From the NCBI GenBank assembly GCA_012270865.1, contig JAAXHL010000176.1, positions 27,400 through 88,433 on the forward strand: a DNA stretch of 61,034 bases. Reading direction: 5' to 3'. A model generated the notes under the pieces. That model was not told the origin of the DNA. It ran no database searches and saw only the letters and a list, made by a program, of their open reading frames with translations. Source of the stretch: Candidatus Poribacteria bacterium. Lineage in GTDB: Bacteria; Poribacteria; WGA-4E; WGA-3G. Positions 33,074 through 41,289 of the stretch are shown one piece after another. Position 1 is the first letter of the stretch. Each line of letters begins with the position of its first letter. A program made the translations under genes and the position numbers.

Positions 33074-33323
33074 ATACCATTTCTATAGTAAAACCTACAA
33101 TTAACGAGACATCTATAGAAGGCGGGGTTACAAACCCTGAAGAAACACCCCAGCAAAAACCCTGCAACGGGACAGTTTTTTGTTCTTTAAAGTGTCTTTT
33201 TATTTCTGGGTTTTACAATAAATGATGCTATTGCATTACCGGTTTTCGAGGTATGTGTGGTGATGCGAAACAAACTAACAAGTTTGTTCTACGTAAAGAG
33301 AGATTTATTAGCAGAAATGGTAT
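33074..33323. mobile_element. ATACCATTTCT element (250 bp), copy 1
   Basis: Terminal inverted repeat ATACCATTTCT (33074-33084) and AGAAATGGTAT (33313-33323). The interior holds a truncated GGCGGGGTT hairpin and AACAAACT-aac-AAGTTTGTT with CTAC after it. A 114-bp relative with the same ends and the same right half is at 51859-51972. Confidence 0.7.
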
Positions 33324-33366
33324 TACAAGTTAAAACTTACTATAATTATTAATGACAGGAGACACG

Positions 33367-33828
33367 ATGGATCAAGCAACGAACGACACGATCATCAAAG
33401 AATTAATTCGCGCTTATTGGCTTGAGTTGGAGGCAACTATTAATTATCTTGCCATTTCTGTTGATTTGGACGGTATCCGTGCTGAAGAAATTAAGACCTC
33501 CCTCGCAGCAGACATCCAAACAGAAATTACACATGCTCAAGAACTTGCCGCTCGCGTCAAGGAAATCGGGGGCAGCGTGCCCGGTTCTTTTGCCTTTAAA
33601 CCGGAGCAGGCATCACTTCAACCGCCCGAAGATTCCACAGACCTTGTTTCGACGATTCATGGCGTTATTGAAGCGGAAAATATGGCGATTGACCAATACA
33701 ATAAAATCATTCGCTTATGCGATGGAATAGACTACGTTACGCAAGACCTCTGCATCAAACTCCTCGCTGATGAAGAAAAACATCGTCGCGAGTTTAGAGG
33801 ATTTCTCAAGGAATTTGAGAAAGAGTAA
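33367..33828 (+). CDS. Ferritin-like diiron protein
   Basis: A 153-residue four-helix bundle of the ferritin-like superfamily, start ATG 33367 chosen because CAGGAG sits five bases upstream (an ATG at 33352 precedes that signal). Diiron ligands by pattern are ELEATINYLAIS (E in helix 1), QTEITHAQELA (E and H in helix 2), VIEAENMAIDQYN (helix 3) and LADEEKHRREFRGF (E and H in helix 4). It could store or buffer iron, or oxidise it. It follows the heme genes, is probably the storage end of the island, and is closed by a strong terminator. Confidence 0.82.
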   Translation: MDQATNDTIIKELIRAYWLELEATINYLAISVDLDGIRAEEIKTSLAADIQTEITHAQELAARVKEIGGSVPGSFAFKPEQASLQPPEDSTDLVSTIHGVIEAENMAIDQYNKIIRLCDGIDYVTQDLCIKLLADEEKHRREFRGFLKEFEKE

Positions 33829-33855
33829 TCCCATTAAAGCAGACTAAAAATAAAA

Positions 33856-33890
33856 AACAACGGGCATTATTGCCCGTTGTTCGCTTTTTT
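33856..33890 (+). terminator. Rho-independent terminator of the iron island
   Basis: Perfect 11-base stem AACAACGGGCA-ttat-TGCCCGTTGTT (33856-33866 with 33871-33881) followed by a run of T at 33885-33890, 28 bases after the ferritin-like stop codon. Confidence 0.92.
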
Positions 33891-33953
33891 ATATTATAGT
33901 AAACGTGAGTTTGATAAAAGTTGGACTTATGTAGCGTCCACTGTTAATTTGCG

Positions 33954-34058
33954 CTGTATACACCACAAACTAACAGTTTGTGCTACGATTCACGGTTCTG
34001 TGATGCTGTATGCGTCACAAACTAACAGTTTGTGCTACGATTCACGGTTCTGTGATGT
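33954..34058. repeat. 52-bp tandem duplication with CACAAACT hairpins
   Basis: Two units, period 52, each with CACAAACT-aac-AGTTTGTG then CTAC, followed by a GATTCACGGTTCTGTGATG block. It shows local duplication of the REP-like hairpin. Confidence 0.75.
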
Positions 34059-34118
34059 GGAAATAGACCTTGCAACGCATCCGAAATAATTAATCAAACT
34101 GACGTATAGTAAGGAAAC

Positions 34119-34748
34119 CTACTGCTTCTCAAGCACCATTTCTTCACCGGTTTGACTGACCAGAACGAGTGTGTCCCCCTGTTTCGTACAAGCGGAGTGC
34201 GCAAACGGTATGATGAATTTAGACCTGAAGCTCTCGTCATAATCTTGCTCTGCTTCTACGGTTGCCTGATCAAATGCGACCTGAAAAAAGTCTTTGGGTT
34301 CAGGTGCTATGTGAACCTCTGCTTCTTTTGTGAATATGGAGAGCGTCTGACCATCGAAAGCGTAAGACCCCGACCACGTCGCAGTCGCCTCAAGAGTGGC
34401 ATGCGGTATATCTGGGAAATCAATTAGAGTTTTTTCTTCAAGATCGCAAGTCCACGAATCATCAGCGGCAAAAACGTAGTTAAGCTGCTTTATCGTGATT
34501 TCTGCTTGGCCGCCAATTGTGAAAGATTCAAGGTGTTCTTCGGGCGTCTTGCCGTGGATTGAAACGACCGTCCAAGAACCGTGCAATTCTTCATTTGCTA
34601 CCGACGAAACAGATGGTTCAACTGTTGATTCTTCAGCCTTTTCTCTTTTTAACTCTTCAGGTGTTTTCAAATCCTCGCCACAGCCAACAGCAGCGAAAAG
34701 TATCATACCTACAAGTAAGATGGGGATAGCAAAACCTTTCGGGATCAT
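34119..34748 (-). CDS. Hypothetical lipoprotein
   Basis: A 209-residue lipoprotein with lipobox FAAVGC (cysteine at residue 23). An acidic linker (residues 25-50) is followed by a lipocalin-like or DUF-type small beta domain starting ELHGSWTVVSIHGKTPEEHL, with VFAADDSWTCDLEEK and ATATWSGSYAFDGQTLSIFT. This repeated 'W + beta strands' pattern resembles META/lipocalin-like stress proteins, but no family is certain. Its ATG overlaps the previous gene's stop by four bases and has AAAGGAAA upstream, so it is translated from the same mRNA. Confidence 0.65.
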   Translation of the reverse strand: MIPKGFAIPILLVGMILFAAVGCGEDLKTPEELKREKAEESTVEPSVSSVANEELHGSWTVVSIHGKTPEEHLESFTIGGQAEITIKQLNYVFAADDSWTCDLEEKTLIDFPDIPHATLEATATWSGSYAFDGQTLSIFTKEAEVHIAPEPKDFFQVAFDQATVEAEQDYDESFRSKFIIPFAHSACTKQGDTLVLVSQTGEEMVLEKQ

Positions 34749-35533
34749 TGATCTTTTCCTTTATTATTCTGCTGCTCAGCGTAATCAACACGAACGCCTT
34801 TTTTTAGGTAGACTGTCCACCGCTTCGGCGTTTTGTCTCCACCGATGCGATCAATCTGACCTGTCACACGGATTCGGATTGTCTGTTCCTGTAGTAAGGT
34901 TGTATTCATTTGAACAATCGTCTCGTTTTCACGCGGATTTTCAACGAGTCCAGCGACGCTTATAATTCTATCCGCTGATGCAGGAAGTCCTGTCGATTGA
35001 CTCACAATGTCTATCATACCGTTTGTTCCGAAGAAGTCGCTCGGTTCGTTCCATTTCAAAACACGAGTGGCACCGGATTGCCCAACAGTCGCGCCGATAA
35101 GATCGTCTTGATACCCGTCAATCGAAATCCAGTCGCCGACCTCCAGTTCCTGCTCCGCAGGCGTTAAATCCCAAGAAATCTGTTTCGCTTCTGGCGGCGA
35201 TGGTGTTTCAGTGTTCCCCTTGGTATCTACCGATGTCTGATCGGACGATACTTCCGAATCCGGTGTTGGAACTGCTTCTATCTGCTCAGACTGTGCTTCC
35301 GAATCTGGTGCCGCAGTCGTTTCGGTAGACGTAGATTGTTCGGCTTCCTGATCTGGTGTCTCTACCGGTGCTGCTACTTCGTTTGCGGGTTCGGATGCTG
35401 GTGGGACCTCTTCGAGTGCTTCCGCCAATTCTGCCTTATCTGGATTAAAAACATACAAAAAAGTTGTCGCCACGAACCCTAAAGCAGAGATACCCAACAA
35501 GATAAAGAAAGTCAACTTAAAGACTGTTTTCAT
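34745..35533 (-). CDS. Membrane-anchored protein with acidic linker
   Basis: A 262-residue protein with an N-terminal membrane anchor (FKLTFFILLGISALGFVATT). A long low-complexity linker rich in E, P, S and T (residues 33-120, repeated PDSE words) follows. The C-terminal globular domain of about 140 residues starts at QEVEVGDW-like sequence and contains GYQDDLIGATVGQSGATRVL and RIRVTGQIDRIGGDKTPKRW. The linker would hold the domain away from the membrane in the periplasm. No known family is recognised. AAAGGAGAGG precedes the ATG. It is coupled to the following lipoprotein gene. Confidence 0.65.
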   Translation of the reverse strand: MKTVFKLTFFILLGISALGFVATTFLYVFNPDKAELAEALEEVPPASEPANEVAAPVETPDQEAEQSTSTETTAAPDSEAQSEQIEAVPTPDSEVSSDQTSVDTKGNTETPSPPEAKQISWDLTPAEQELEVGDWISIDGYQDDLIGATVGQSGATRVLKWNEPSDFFGTNGMIDIVSQSTGLPASADRIISVAGLVENPRENETIVQMNTTLLQEQTIRIRVTGQIDRIGGDKTPKRWTVYLKKGVRVDYAEQQNNKGKDQ

Positions 35534-35557
35534 AAGCCTCTCCTTTGGTTCAAATAC

Positions 35558-36733
35558 CTACTCCGTCCGCAATCTTGGATCTAAGGCATCGCGGACGGCA
35601 TCACCGAACAGGTTCGCAGGTAGCACCAACCCGAACATAAAGACAAACGCCGCGGCGAGATTCCACCATACAATCGGATCACGGGCGAGTTCGAGACGTG
35701 CCGTGTTAATCATGTTCCCCCAACTCCCCGTTGTCGGTTCAACACCGATCTGGAGGTAACTGAGCAACGCCTCTGTCAGCACCAGTCCGCTGAACCCTAA
35801 GATGGCAGTAATTAACACAATATGCATCAGATTCGGAACGAGGTGTTTGAGAATAATCAGTCCGCGTCGGACACCGAAGGCTTCAGCGGCTTGGATGTAC
35901 TCCAATTCCCGGAGTTTCAAGGTCTCACCGCGCAGGATACGACACAATCCCGTCCAGCTGCTGATACCCATGATGAGGCAGAGATTGAATAACCCCTGCC
36001 CAAAGAGGAGCATGAAGGCGACAATGAGCAGAATAGACGGGATGGAGTCAAGCGTCGCGTAAATGTATTGAATCGCATCATCTACCCAGCCACCGAAGTA
36101 TCCAGCAATAACGCCAAAAAAGATGGCAAACGGCACAGCAATCAGTGTGGTAAATCCACCGATAATGAGTCCTGTACGGATCCCTTTCAAAGCGCGGTAG
36201 AAAACATCGCTGCCGACTTTATCAGTGCCTAAAAGATGTGTCCGCGGATATTCAAGCGGTGGGTATTCCCGGAGCGTCCGCCCATCAGGACTCTGGACGG
36301 TACTTTTGGCGTACAAATGCGCCGCCAACGGTGCGGAATAGGTTTTCTCATTCCGTTCGCGAAGCGGCGTGCAGAGTCGGTCGAGCAGACTCAACCCCCT
36401 CGGTTTATAGACGACGGCACCTGCCTCGTTTCGCGTCACGGTCTGGTCGGTCTGACGGATCAACGGATCGCGCCAGATAATGCTATCCAACACACCGATC
36501 AGGAGATACCCGAAAAGGATAAACAGGCAGACCATAGCGAGACGGTTCCCGCGTATTTGTCTCGCGGCGTTCCGCCAATGCTCTTGCCGCGCAGCGTAAC
36601 GGATGAGCCATATCACAGCAACAAGCAAGGCAATAACGATGATATTCTGATACGCATCGGAACGCCATACCCAACTAAGTCGGTCCCCGATTCCGATACC
36701 TTCAGTATCTACACCAATTAGAAAAATAGGCAT
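35558..36733 (-). CDS. Oligopeptide-type ABC transporter permease (OppC/DppC/YejE-like)
   Basis: A 391-residue inner-membrane permease. After two N-terminal helices (IIVIALLVAVIWLIRYAA and AMVCLFILFGYLLIGVLDSI) and a periplasmic loop, it has the OppC core: HLLGTDKVGSDVFYRALKGI, FAIFFGVIAGYFGGWVDDAI and the ATPase-coupling loop LRELEYIQAAEAFGVRRGLI. A LGFSGLVLTEALLSYLQIGV helix then leads to the final DALDPRLRTE. The extra N-terminal helix and long loop are like YejE-type permeases. No OppB, ATPase or binding protein lies beside it, so its partners are elsewhere. Confidence 0.85.
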   Translation of the reverse strand: MPIFLIGVDTEGIGIGDRLSWVWRSDAYQNIIVIALLVAVIWLIRYAARQEHWRNAARQIRGNRLAMVCLFILFGYLLIGVLDSIIWRDPLIRQTDQTVTRNEAGAVVYKPRGLSLLDRLCTPLRERNEKTYSAPLAAHLYAKSTVQSPDGRTLREYPPLEYPRTHLLGTDKVGSDVFYRALKGIRTGLIIGGFTTLIAVPFAIFFGVIAGYFGGWVDDAIQYIYATLDSIPSILLIVAFMLLFGQGLFNLCLIMGISSWTGLCRILRGETLKLRELEYIQAAEAFGVRRGLIILKHLVPNLMHIVLITAILGFSGLVLTEALLSYLQIGVEPTTGSWGNMINTARLELARDPIVWWNLAAAFVFMFGLVLPANLFGDAVRDALDPRLRTE

Positions 36734-36960
36734 TTTAATAGTTGTCAGTTAACAGTTATCAGTACTCAGTACGGCGACTGCCTCGCCTTTCAGTTGTCAG
36801 TACTCAGTTGTCGGTTGTCAGAGGATTCGTTATCAGTACTCAGTTTTCAGTACGCGGTACTCAGATAACGTTATTCTGTGAAACAAAAATGCAATTCACC
36901 AAAGTCTCTCTTAACTGCGTACTGAAAGGTTTCGCAGAAAACCGTACGGATAACTGACGG
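36734..36960. repeat. CAGT-rich array with GTAC hairpins
   Basis: Dense TCAGTACTCAGT and TCAGTTGTCAGT words. Two hairpins have the GTAC...TTTCAG flanks but other stems: GGCGA-ctgcc-TCGCC (about 36773-36787) and, reversed, GGTTT-tctgcg-AAACC-like at 36928-36943. The flanks match those of the GATTTTTTC hairpins at 1619, 3265 and 6445. Confidence 0.65.
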
Positions 36961-38070
36961 CTACTCCGTCTGGTAAACTGCCTCACGTGTATGGAAGCCA
37001 TCTTTAATGACAACTTCGTCGAGATTGTCCTTGTCGACTTGGATGGGTGTGAGCAGGATTGATGGCACATCAATTTTACCGTTGTTAACAGTCTGTGTGG
37101 CTTCAGCGATCTTTTCATCTTTCGCGAGTGCGACAGCGGCTTGTGCTGCCTTCGTCGCAATAAGATGGATCGGTTTATAGACCGTCATCGTTTGTGTCCC
37201 TTTGACAATCCGTTGACACGCTGCGAGTTCGGCATCCTGTCCAGAGACGAGTACCTTCCCTGTTAAATTCTGACCTTCGAGTGCCTGAATAACACCGCCC
37301 GCAGTCCCATCGTTAGAGGCAACAACAGCGTCTATCATATTGTTCGTCTGTGTCAGTACCTGTTCCGCCTTCTTGAGTGCGTCGCGCGGGTCCCAATTGA
37401 CTGCCCAATGTTTACCTTCTGCTACCAATTCGATGTCGCCGCTATCAATCGCGGGTTGTAGCGCACGCATCTGTCCCTGCCGGAGGAGTTGTGCGTTATT
37501 GTCTGTCGGCGCACCACCGAGCAAGAAATAGTTTCCTTTCGGTTTTTGACGGTATAGATATTCGGCTTGCAGATATCCAACCTTCTCGTTATCAAAGGAG
37601 ATGTAGAGGTCTGGTTCACTCTCACGGATCAAGCGATCGTAGGCGATTACCTTGATCCTCTCCGCATGTGCAGCTTGAACAATTTGAGAGGCGGCGACAC
37701 TATCTTTGGGAATGACGACGAGGACATCCACACCTTGCGTAATCATGTTCTCTGCTTGTTCGTTTTGTCGCCGTTCATCGCCATCAGCAGATTGAACAAT
37801 AACTTCGGCACCCAGTTTTTCTGCTTCAGCGATGAAAATGTCGCGGTCCTTCGGCCATCGTTCCACCCGCAATGACTCTATAGACAAGCCGATTTTAATT
37901 TTTTGAGTCGCAGTTGTATCTGCCTGCTCATTTTGTTTCGGTGTATTCGGATCCGCACACCCGAATAGCATGACGACACACGCTGTCAAAGCACAGAAAA
38001 CAGGAACCAATTTCAAGTAGACACGACTTTTAGTAGGATGCTTCATATTAAAAATTGAGGGGTATTGCAT
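36961..38070 (-). CDS. xylF: Sugar (D-xylose type) ABC transporter substrate-binding lipoprotein
   Basis: A 369-residue periplasmic-binding-protein type I, closest by eye to XylF. Lipobox VMLFGC, then KIGLSIESLRVERWPKDRDI, FIAEAEKLGAEVIVQSADGD and NMITQGVDVLVVIPKDSVA. Further on are KVIAYDRLIRESEPDLYISF and AVVASNDGTAGGVIQALEGQ. The YDRLI and VASNDGTAGG blocks are characteristic of the xylose-binding branch. The ATG at 38070 has GAAAGGAGTG upstream; an internal ATG at 38046 lacks one. No XylG or XylH lies next to it, so the transporter would be completed from another locus. A regulatory sensing role is an alternative. Confidence 0.85.
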   Translation of the reverse strand: MQYPSIFNMKHPTKSRVYLKLVPVFCALTACVVMLFGCADPNTPKQNEQADTTATQKIKIGLSIESLRVERWPKDRDIFIAEAEKLGAEVIVQSADGDERRQNEQAENMITQGVDVLVVIPKDSVAASQIVQAAHAERIKVIAYDRLIRESEPDLYISFDNEKVGYLQAEYLYRQKPKGNYFLLGGAPTDNNAQLLRQGQMRALQPAIDSGDIELVAEGKHWAVNWDPRDALKKAEQVLTQTNNMIDAVVASNDGTAGGVIQALEGQNLTGKVLVSGQDAELAACQRIVKGTQTMTVYKPIHLIATKAAQAAVALAKDEKIAEATQTVNNGKIDVPSILLTPIQVDKDNLDEVVIKDGFHTREAVYQTE

Positions 38071-38089
38071 GCGACACTCCTTTCAAGAT

Positions 38090-39391
38090 TTACTCTTGCT
38101 CTTCGGATGCATCCGTTTCGGAATCGGGGAGTTCGAAAGTAATTTCTGTAACGACATCACCCCTTTTGAGAGGCTCTGTTATCTCAACGACGCGGAAAAT
38201 AGAGACTTTATCCGTCTGAATTTCGGAAACCGCCAAGGTACCGATCGGTTTCGGGACGTATGTTAGAATTTCACCGGTATCTATATCTCGCACCGGTTTG
38301 CCCTTGGTATAGACAGTAAATTCTTGGTTGATGGCGATCCCCTTATCGGAACCAATATTGACGTAGATTATATCCGGGTCAACATACACGATCTGTCCTT
38401 TGATAGGGCCCTCTGATCTCTGTGAAGGTGTTTTCTTCCCTTTTTCGGCGGTTGCTGATTTCGGTTCCCAAGGTGTAATGAAGTTCGGTCCGACGTTATC
38501 TCGGAGGGCAAATACCGCCTTTACCAACACCTCATTCGTTACCATACCCAATAGCGTCTGGTCGTAGTGGTAGGGGTGCTTACTTTTATCTTCGTCCGAC
38601 TGATTATCCCAGTCCACCTGAGTGGTAGCAAACTTAACTTTGTCGAGTTCAGTCGGTTTGACAATCGGGCGTGGATTTCGTCGTTGATTCTCGGATGTTT
38701 GACCGAGTGTGAGGTTCGTCCCTTCCTCTGTAACACTCGCTTCAAGGGATGCGAATCTTGTGCCAGCATACGAATGATCCCGTGTCGTGGCGATTCGAGG
38801 TTCAGCAATTGTTTCGCCAGATGCGTTGTAAAATTTCATGTTCAGTTTGATTGTCGCGCGGTGGAGCGATCCGCGGACGATGACGGGTGCCGTGTAACTT
38901 GCAGTAGCCGTCCCTTGTGGTGCTTGCCGTCCACCTTCCCGCAGTGTCCGCGAAGCGTTGGTTCGGAGCCGCTCCTGATTGAAATGTCGGATATCGCCTA
39001 TCACAATTACATCCGCATCCAGATGCTTTGCAAGCGTCGCCCGTTGCGATTGATCTAATTTCTTTAAGCTATGTCGTGAGAGCGTCATCATTGCCATCGC
39101 GTCTAAAAGTTCATCTGTCGTTACTGGTTCGTATACGTTCGTTTCGATTAACTTCCTGTTGAGCATTTTGGCGAATCCTGCCTCTAAGTCCCATCGTTTT
39201 TTTGTCCCGAAAATCGCTCCGATGAAGCCGGGTACACAACCACATCCGGTAGGCGAGTCAAAGCGACTGCTGTCCTCAAAATAGAGCACTGCAATCCGTT
39301 TTTTCGATGCAGCCTCACTAACGCCGACACTGCCAAGAATAAGACCTAAACTGAATCCTACCAGTAATAGATATGAGAAAAAGCGTTTCAC
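38090..39391 (-). CDS. CsgG-like outer-membrane assembly protein with C-terminal FlgT-like domain
   Basis: A 433-residue exported protein. The start is GTG 39391, preceded by AAGGAGG ten bases upstream; the frame is open 22 codons further but without a ribosome-binding site. Signal peptide FSYLLLVGFSLGLILGSV. A CsgG-like domain follows: KRIAVLYFEDSSRFDSP, KMLNRKLIETNVYEPVTTDE and HLDADVIVIGDIRHFNQERL. The C-terminal region (about 330-420), GQIVYVDPDIIYVNIGSDKG and PIGTLAVSEIQTDKVSIFRV, resembles the FlgT C-terminal domain found on many CsgG-like proteins. CsgG forms secretion pores for curli; no curlin gene is nearby, so a broader envelope role is likely. Confidence 0.78.
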   Translation of the reverse strand: MKRFFSYLLLVGFSLGLILGSVGVSEAASKKRIAVLYFEDSSRFDSPTGCGCVPGFIGAIFGTKKRWDLEAGFAKMLNRKLIETNVYEPVTTDELLDAMAMMTLSRHSLKKLDQSQRATLAKHLDADVIVIGDIRHFNQERLRTNASRTLREGGRQAPQGTATASYTAPVIVRGSLHRATIKLNMKFYNASGETIAEPRIATTRDHSYAGTRFASLEASVTEEGTNLTLGQTSENQRRNPRPIVKPTELDKVKFATTQVDWDNQSDEDKSKHPYHYDQTLLGMVTNEVLVKAVFALRDNVGPNFITPWEPKSATAEKGKKTPSQRSEGPIKGQIVYVDPDIIYVNIGSDKGIAINQEFTVYTKGKPVRDIDTGEILTYVPKPIGTLAVSEIQTDKVSIFRVVEITEPLKRGDVVTEITFELPDSETDASEEQE

Positions 39392-39605
39392 TGTGTTTTG
39401 CCTCCTTTTTTCACTTACGCACCTTTTACAGTTATAGTTTAGCAATTGTTTCAACATTTATCAAGAAATTTATTACAGGCGAAGTCTCCTAACCTCACCG
39501 CTATCTCAATTTCTAAGCAAAAAACATTTGAAACATGATGAAATATCTGTTATCATTCTTTAAATTGCCTGAAATTATTCATAATCAAAGCCTGATATAT
39601 AATAC

Positions 39606-39988
39606 AGGACTTACGGAAAATATGGGCATTCCGTCTATTACGCCATCAGGGGTTGTGGACATCTATGGTATCTATCGACTCTCCAGATTGCACAAACTAA
39701 CAGTTTATGCTACAGTGCGTAAGTCCTATAATAGAGGACTTACGGAAAATATGGGCATTCCGTCTATTACGCCATCAGGGGTTGTGGACATCTATGGTAT
39801 CCATCGACTCTCCAGATTGCACAAACTAACAGTTTATGCTACAGTGCGTAAGTCCTATAATATAGAACTTACGCAATTTTGACGATATGACGTTCTGTCA
39901 GTGGGTAAACTCTGAAACAAACAGAGACGTTCTCACTGCACAGGAGACCAAAAGCCTATGCTACAAAAGAGCAACATGCGTAAGTCCT
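39606..39988. mobile_element. Three AGGACTTACGCA-type elements in a row
   Basis: Elements at 39606-39727, 39735-39856 and 39864-39988. The first two are near identical; the third has a different interior. ATAATA precedes, separates and follows all three (each with one extra base before the left end), so every member has the same six-base duplication. Interiors contain CACAAACT-aac-AGTTTATG or a degraded form. Confidence 0.88.
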
Positions 39989-40017
39989 ATAATATACAAA
40001 CGGAAAAAGGAATTCCT

Positions 40018-41058
40018 ATGTTTACAAAATCTATATATCGCAAGCCTATAATCTTCGTGCTGCTGGCATTCGTTGTTTTCTACGGTTGTAGCGATAGACA
40101 GTCAACCGAAAAACCGAAAACCGCTGATACGCCATCTCAGGAGCGGGAGTGGCTCTCAATTCTTGGCGGTGCAGCGGGGGGCAGTTTCTCACAATTTGCG
40201 GGTGGCATCCGTCAAGTACTCGCAAAACACGAACCACATATTAAAATATCGGTTGACGGTTCCGCAGGTTCTGTCGAAAATACGCGCCGTGTGAATGGAG
40301 ATCCGGAATCGCTCGGTGTCGTCTTTGCCTCCGAAAGTTATCTCGGCTATCACGGCGAAGAAATTTTCGCTGAAGAGGGACCGAAAACGAACATCCGAGT
40401 CGTAACGCTCCTCTTTATCGCGTATGACCAGTTCTCAACCTTAGCGAACAGCGATGTTCATCAGTTTGAGGACATCGTTGGCAGGAAAATCGCAGCGGGT
40501 GCAAACGGTTCTGGCACCGCACAGACGTTGGAACGGTTGTCAAAACTGGTAGGTATTTGGGGTGATTTCACGCCGATTTACAAAGGCGGCACCGCAGCTG
40601 CCGAAGCACTCCAAGATGGACAGGTAGACGGGTTCCAGTGGCTTGTCAGTGTCCCGAATAGTGCTGTTATCCAACTGACAGCGATTAAATCCATCCGTAT
40701 GCTCGATCTCGACGCGCCTGCCCAAAAATACGGGTTCTATGAAAAGTACCCGTTTTACCTCTCTGGCACTCTACCTGAAGGTGCGTACGAAGGGAAAGTC
40801 GAACCCGTGAATACGATCTTGATGCCGACCGTACTCATCGCACACAAGGACGTAAGTGAGGCATCAGTTTATGCCATGCTAAAGCATATCTACTCACAAG
40901 AGGGGCATCAGATGATGCTCCTCACCAATCAAGCGGCAGCAGATATGACGATAGAGAATGGACCGAAAGCGTTTGTGATTCCCCTACACCGTGGGGCACA
41001 CAAATTTTGGAGCGAGCAAGGCGTGGAAATCCCGGAACACGCGATGCCAGTGGATTAG
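40018..41058 (+). CDS. TAXI-family TRAP transporter solute-binding lipoprotein
   Basis: A 346-residue extracytoplasmic binding protein of the TAXI (TRAP-associated extracytoplasmic immunogenic) family. Lipobox VVFYGC, then WLSILGGAAGGSFSQFAGGI, SVDGSAGSVENTRRVNGDPE and KIAAGANGSGTAQTLERL. YEKYPFYLSGTLPEGAYEG and VLIAHKDVSEASVYAMLKHI follow. TAXI proteins deliver small organic acids, such as glutamate or C4-dicarboxylates, to fused TRAP permeases; none lies adjacent here. ATG 40018 with AAAAAGGAA upstream is the start; the longer frame from 39958 would run through the third mobile element and is rejected. Confidence 0.85.
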   Translation: MFTKSIYRKPIIFVLLAFVVFYGCSDRQSTEKPKTADTPSQEREWLSILGGAAGGSFSQFAGGIRQVLAKHEPHIKISVDGSAGSVENTRRVNGDPESLGVVFASESYLGYHGEEIFAEEGPKTNIRVVTLLFIAYDQFSTLANSDVHQFEDIVGRKIAAGANGSGTAQTLERLSKLVGIWGDFTPIYKGGTAAAEALQDGQVDGFQWLVSVPNSAVIQLTAIKSIRMLDLDAPAQKYGFYEKYPFYLSGTLPEGAYEGKVEPVNTILMPTVLIAHKDVSEASVYAMLKHIYSQEGHQMMLLTNQAAADMTIENGPKAFVIPLHRGAHKFWSEQGVEIPEHAMPVD

Positions 41059-41101
41059 TCAAAATCTGTTGCGTTCCCAAAATTCGCCGATTATAAAGAA
41101 T

Positions 41102-41221
41102 AGGACTTACGCAATTGTGACTTCGGCCCGTTCTGTTAGATGAGGATTTTCGGAAAACACAGCGGTCTCCTGCCACAAACTATGAAGTTTGTGCTACAAA
41201 AGAGCAGCATGCCTAAGTCCT
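41102..41221. mobile_element. AGGACTTACGCA element, type 2 (120 bp)
   Basis: Ends AGGACTTACGCA and TGCCTAAGTCCT; interior with CACAAACT-atga-AGTTTGTG then CTACAAAAGAGCAGCATGC. Flanked by AAAGAA-t and AAAGAA, a perfect six-base duplication. The same type is at 51239 and its right half forms the tandem array at 1-201. Confidence 0.88.
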
Positions 41222-41289
41222 AAAGAACTGATTTTCAAAACAGTCAAAGCAAAAAAATTGATTTAGACTTCTATTAGAAGAGGTGAATA

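Noticed and set aside
33877..34089. A 70-residue plus frame after the ferritin terminator
   Set aside because: It lies wholly in the 52-bp tandem repeat and starts inside the terminator.
36742..36957. A 71-residue frame in the CAGT-rich array
   Set aside because: Serine/valine/arginine repeats simply reflect the TCAGT words.
39535..39882. A 115-residue frame through the stacked elements
   Set aside because: Its sequence is a repeat of itself made by two copies of a mobile element. It has no ribosome-binding site or protein-like features.
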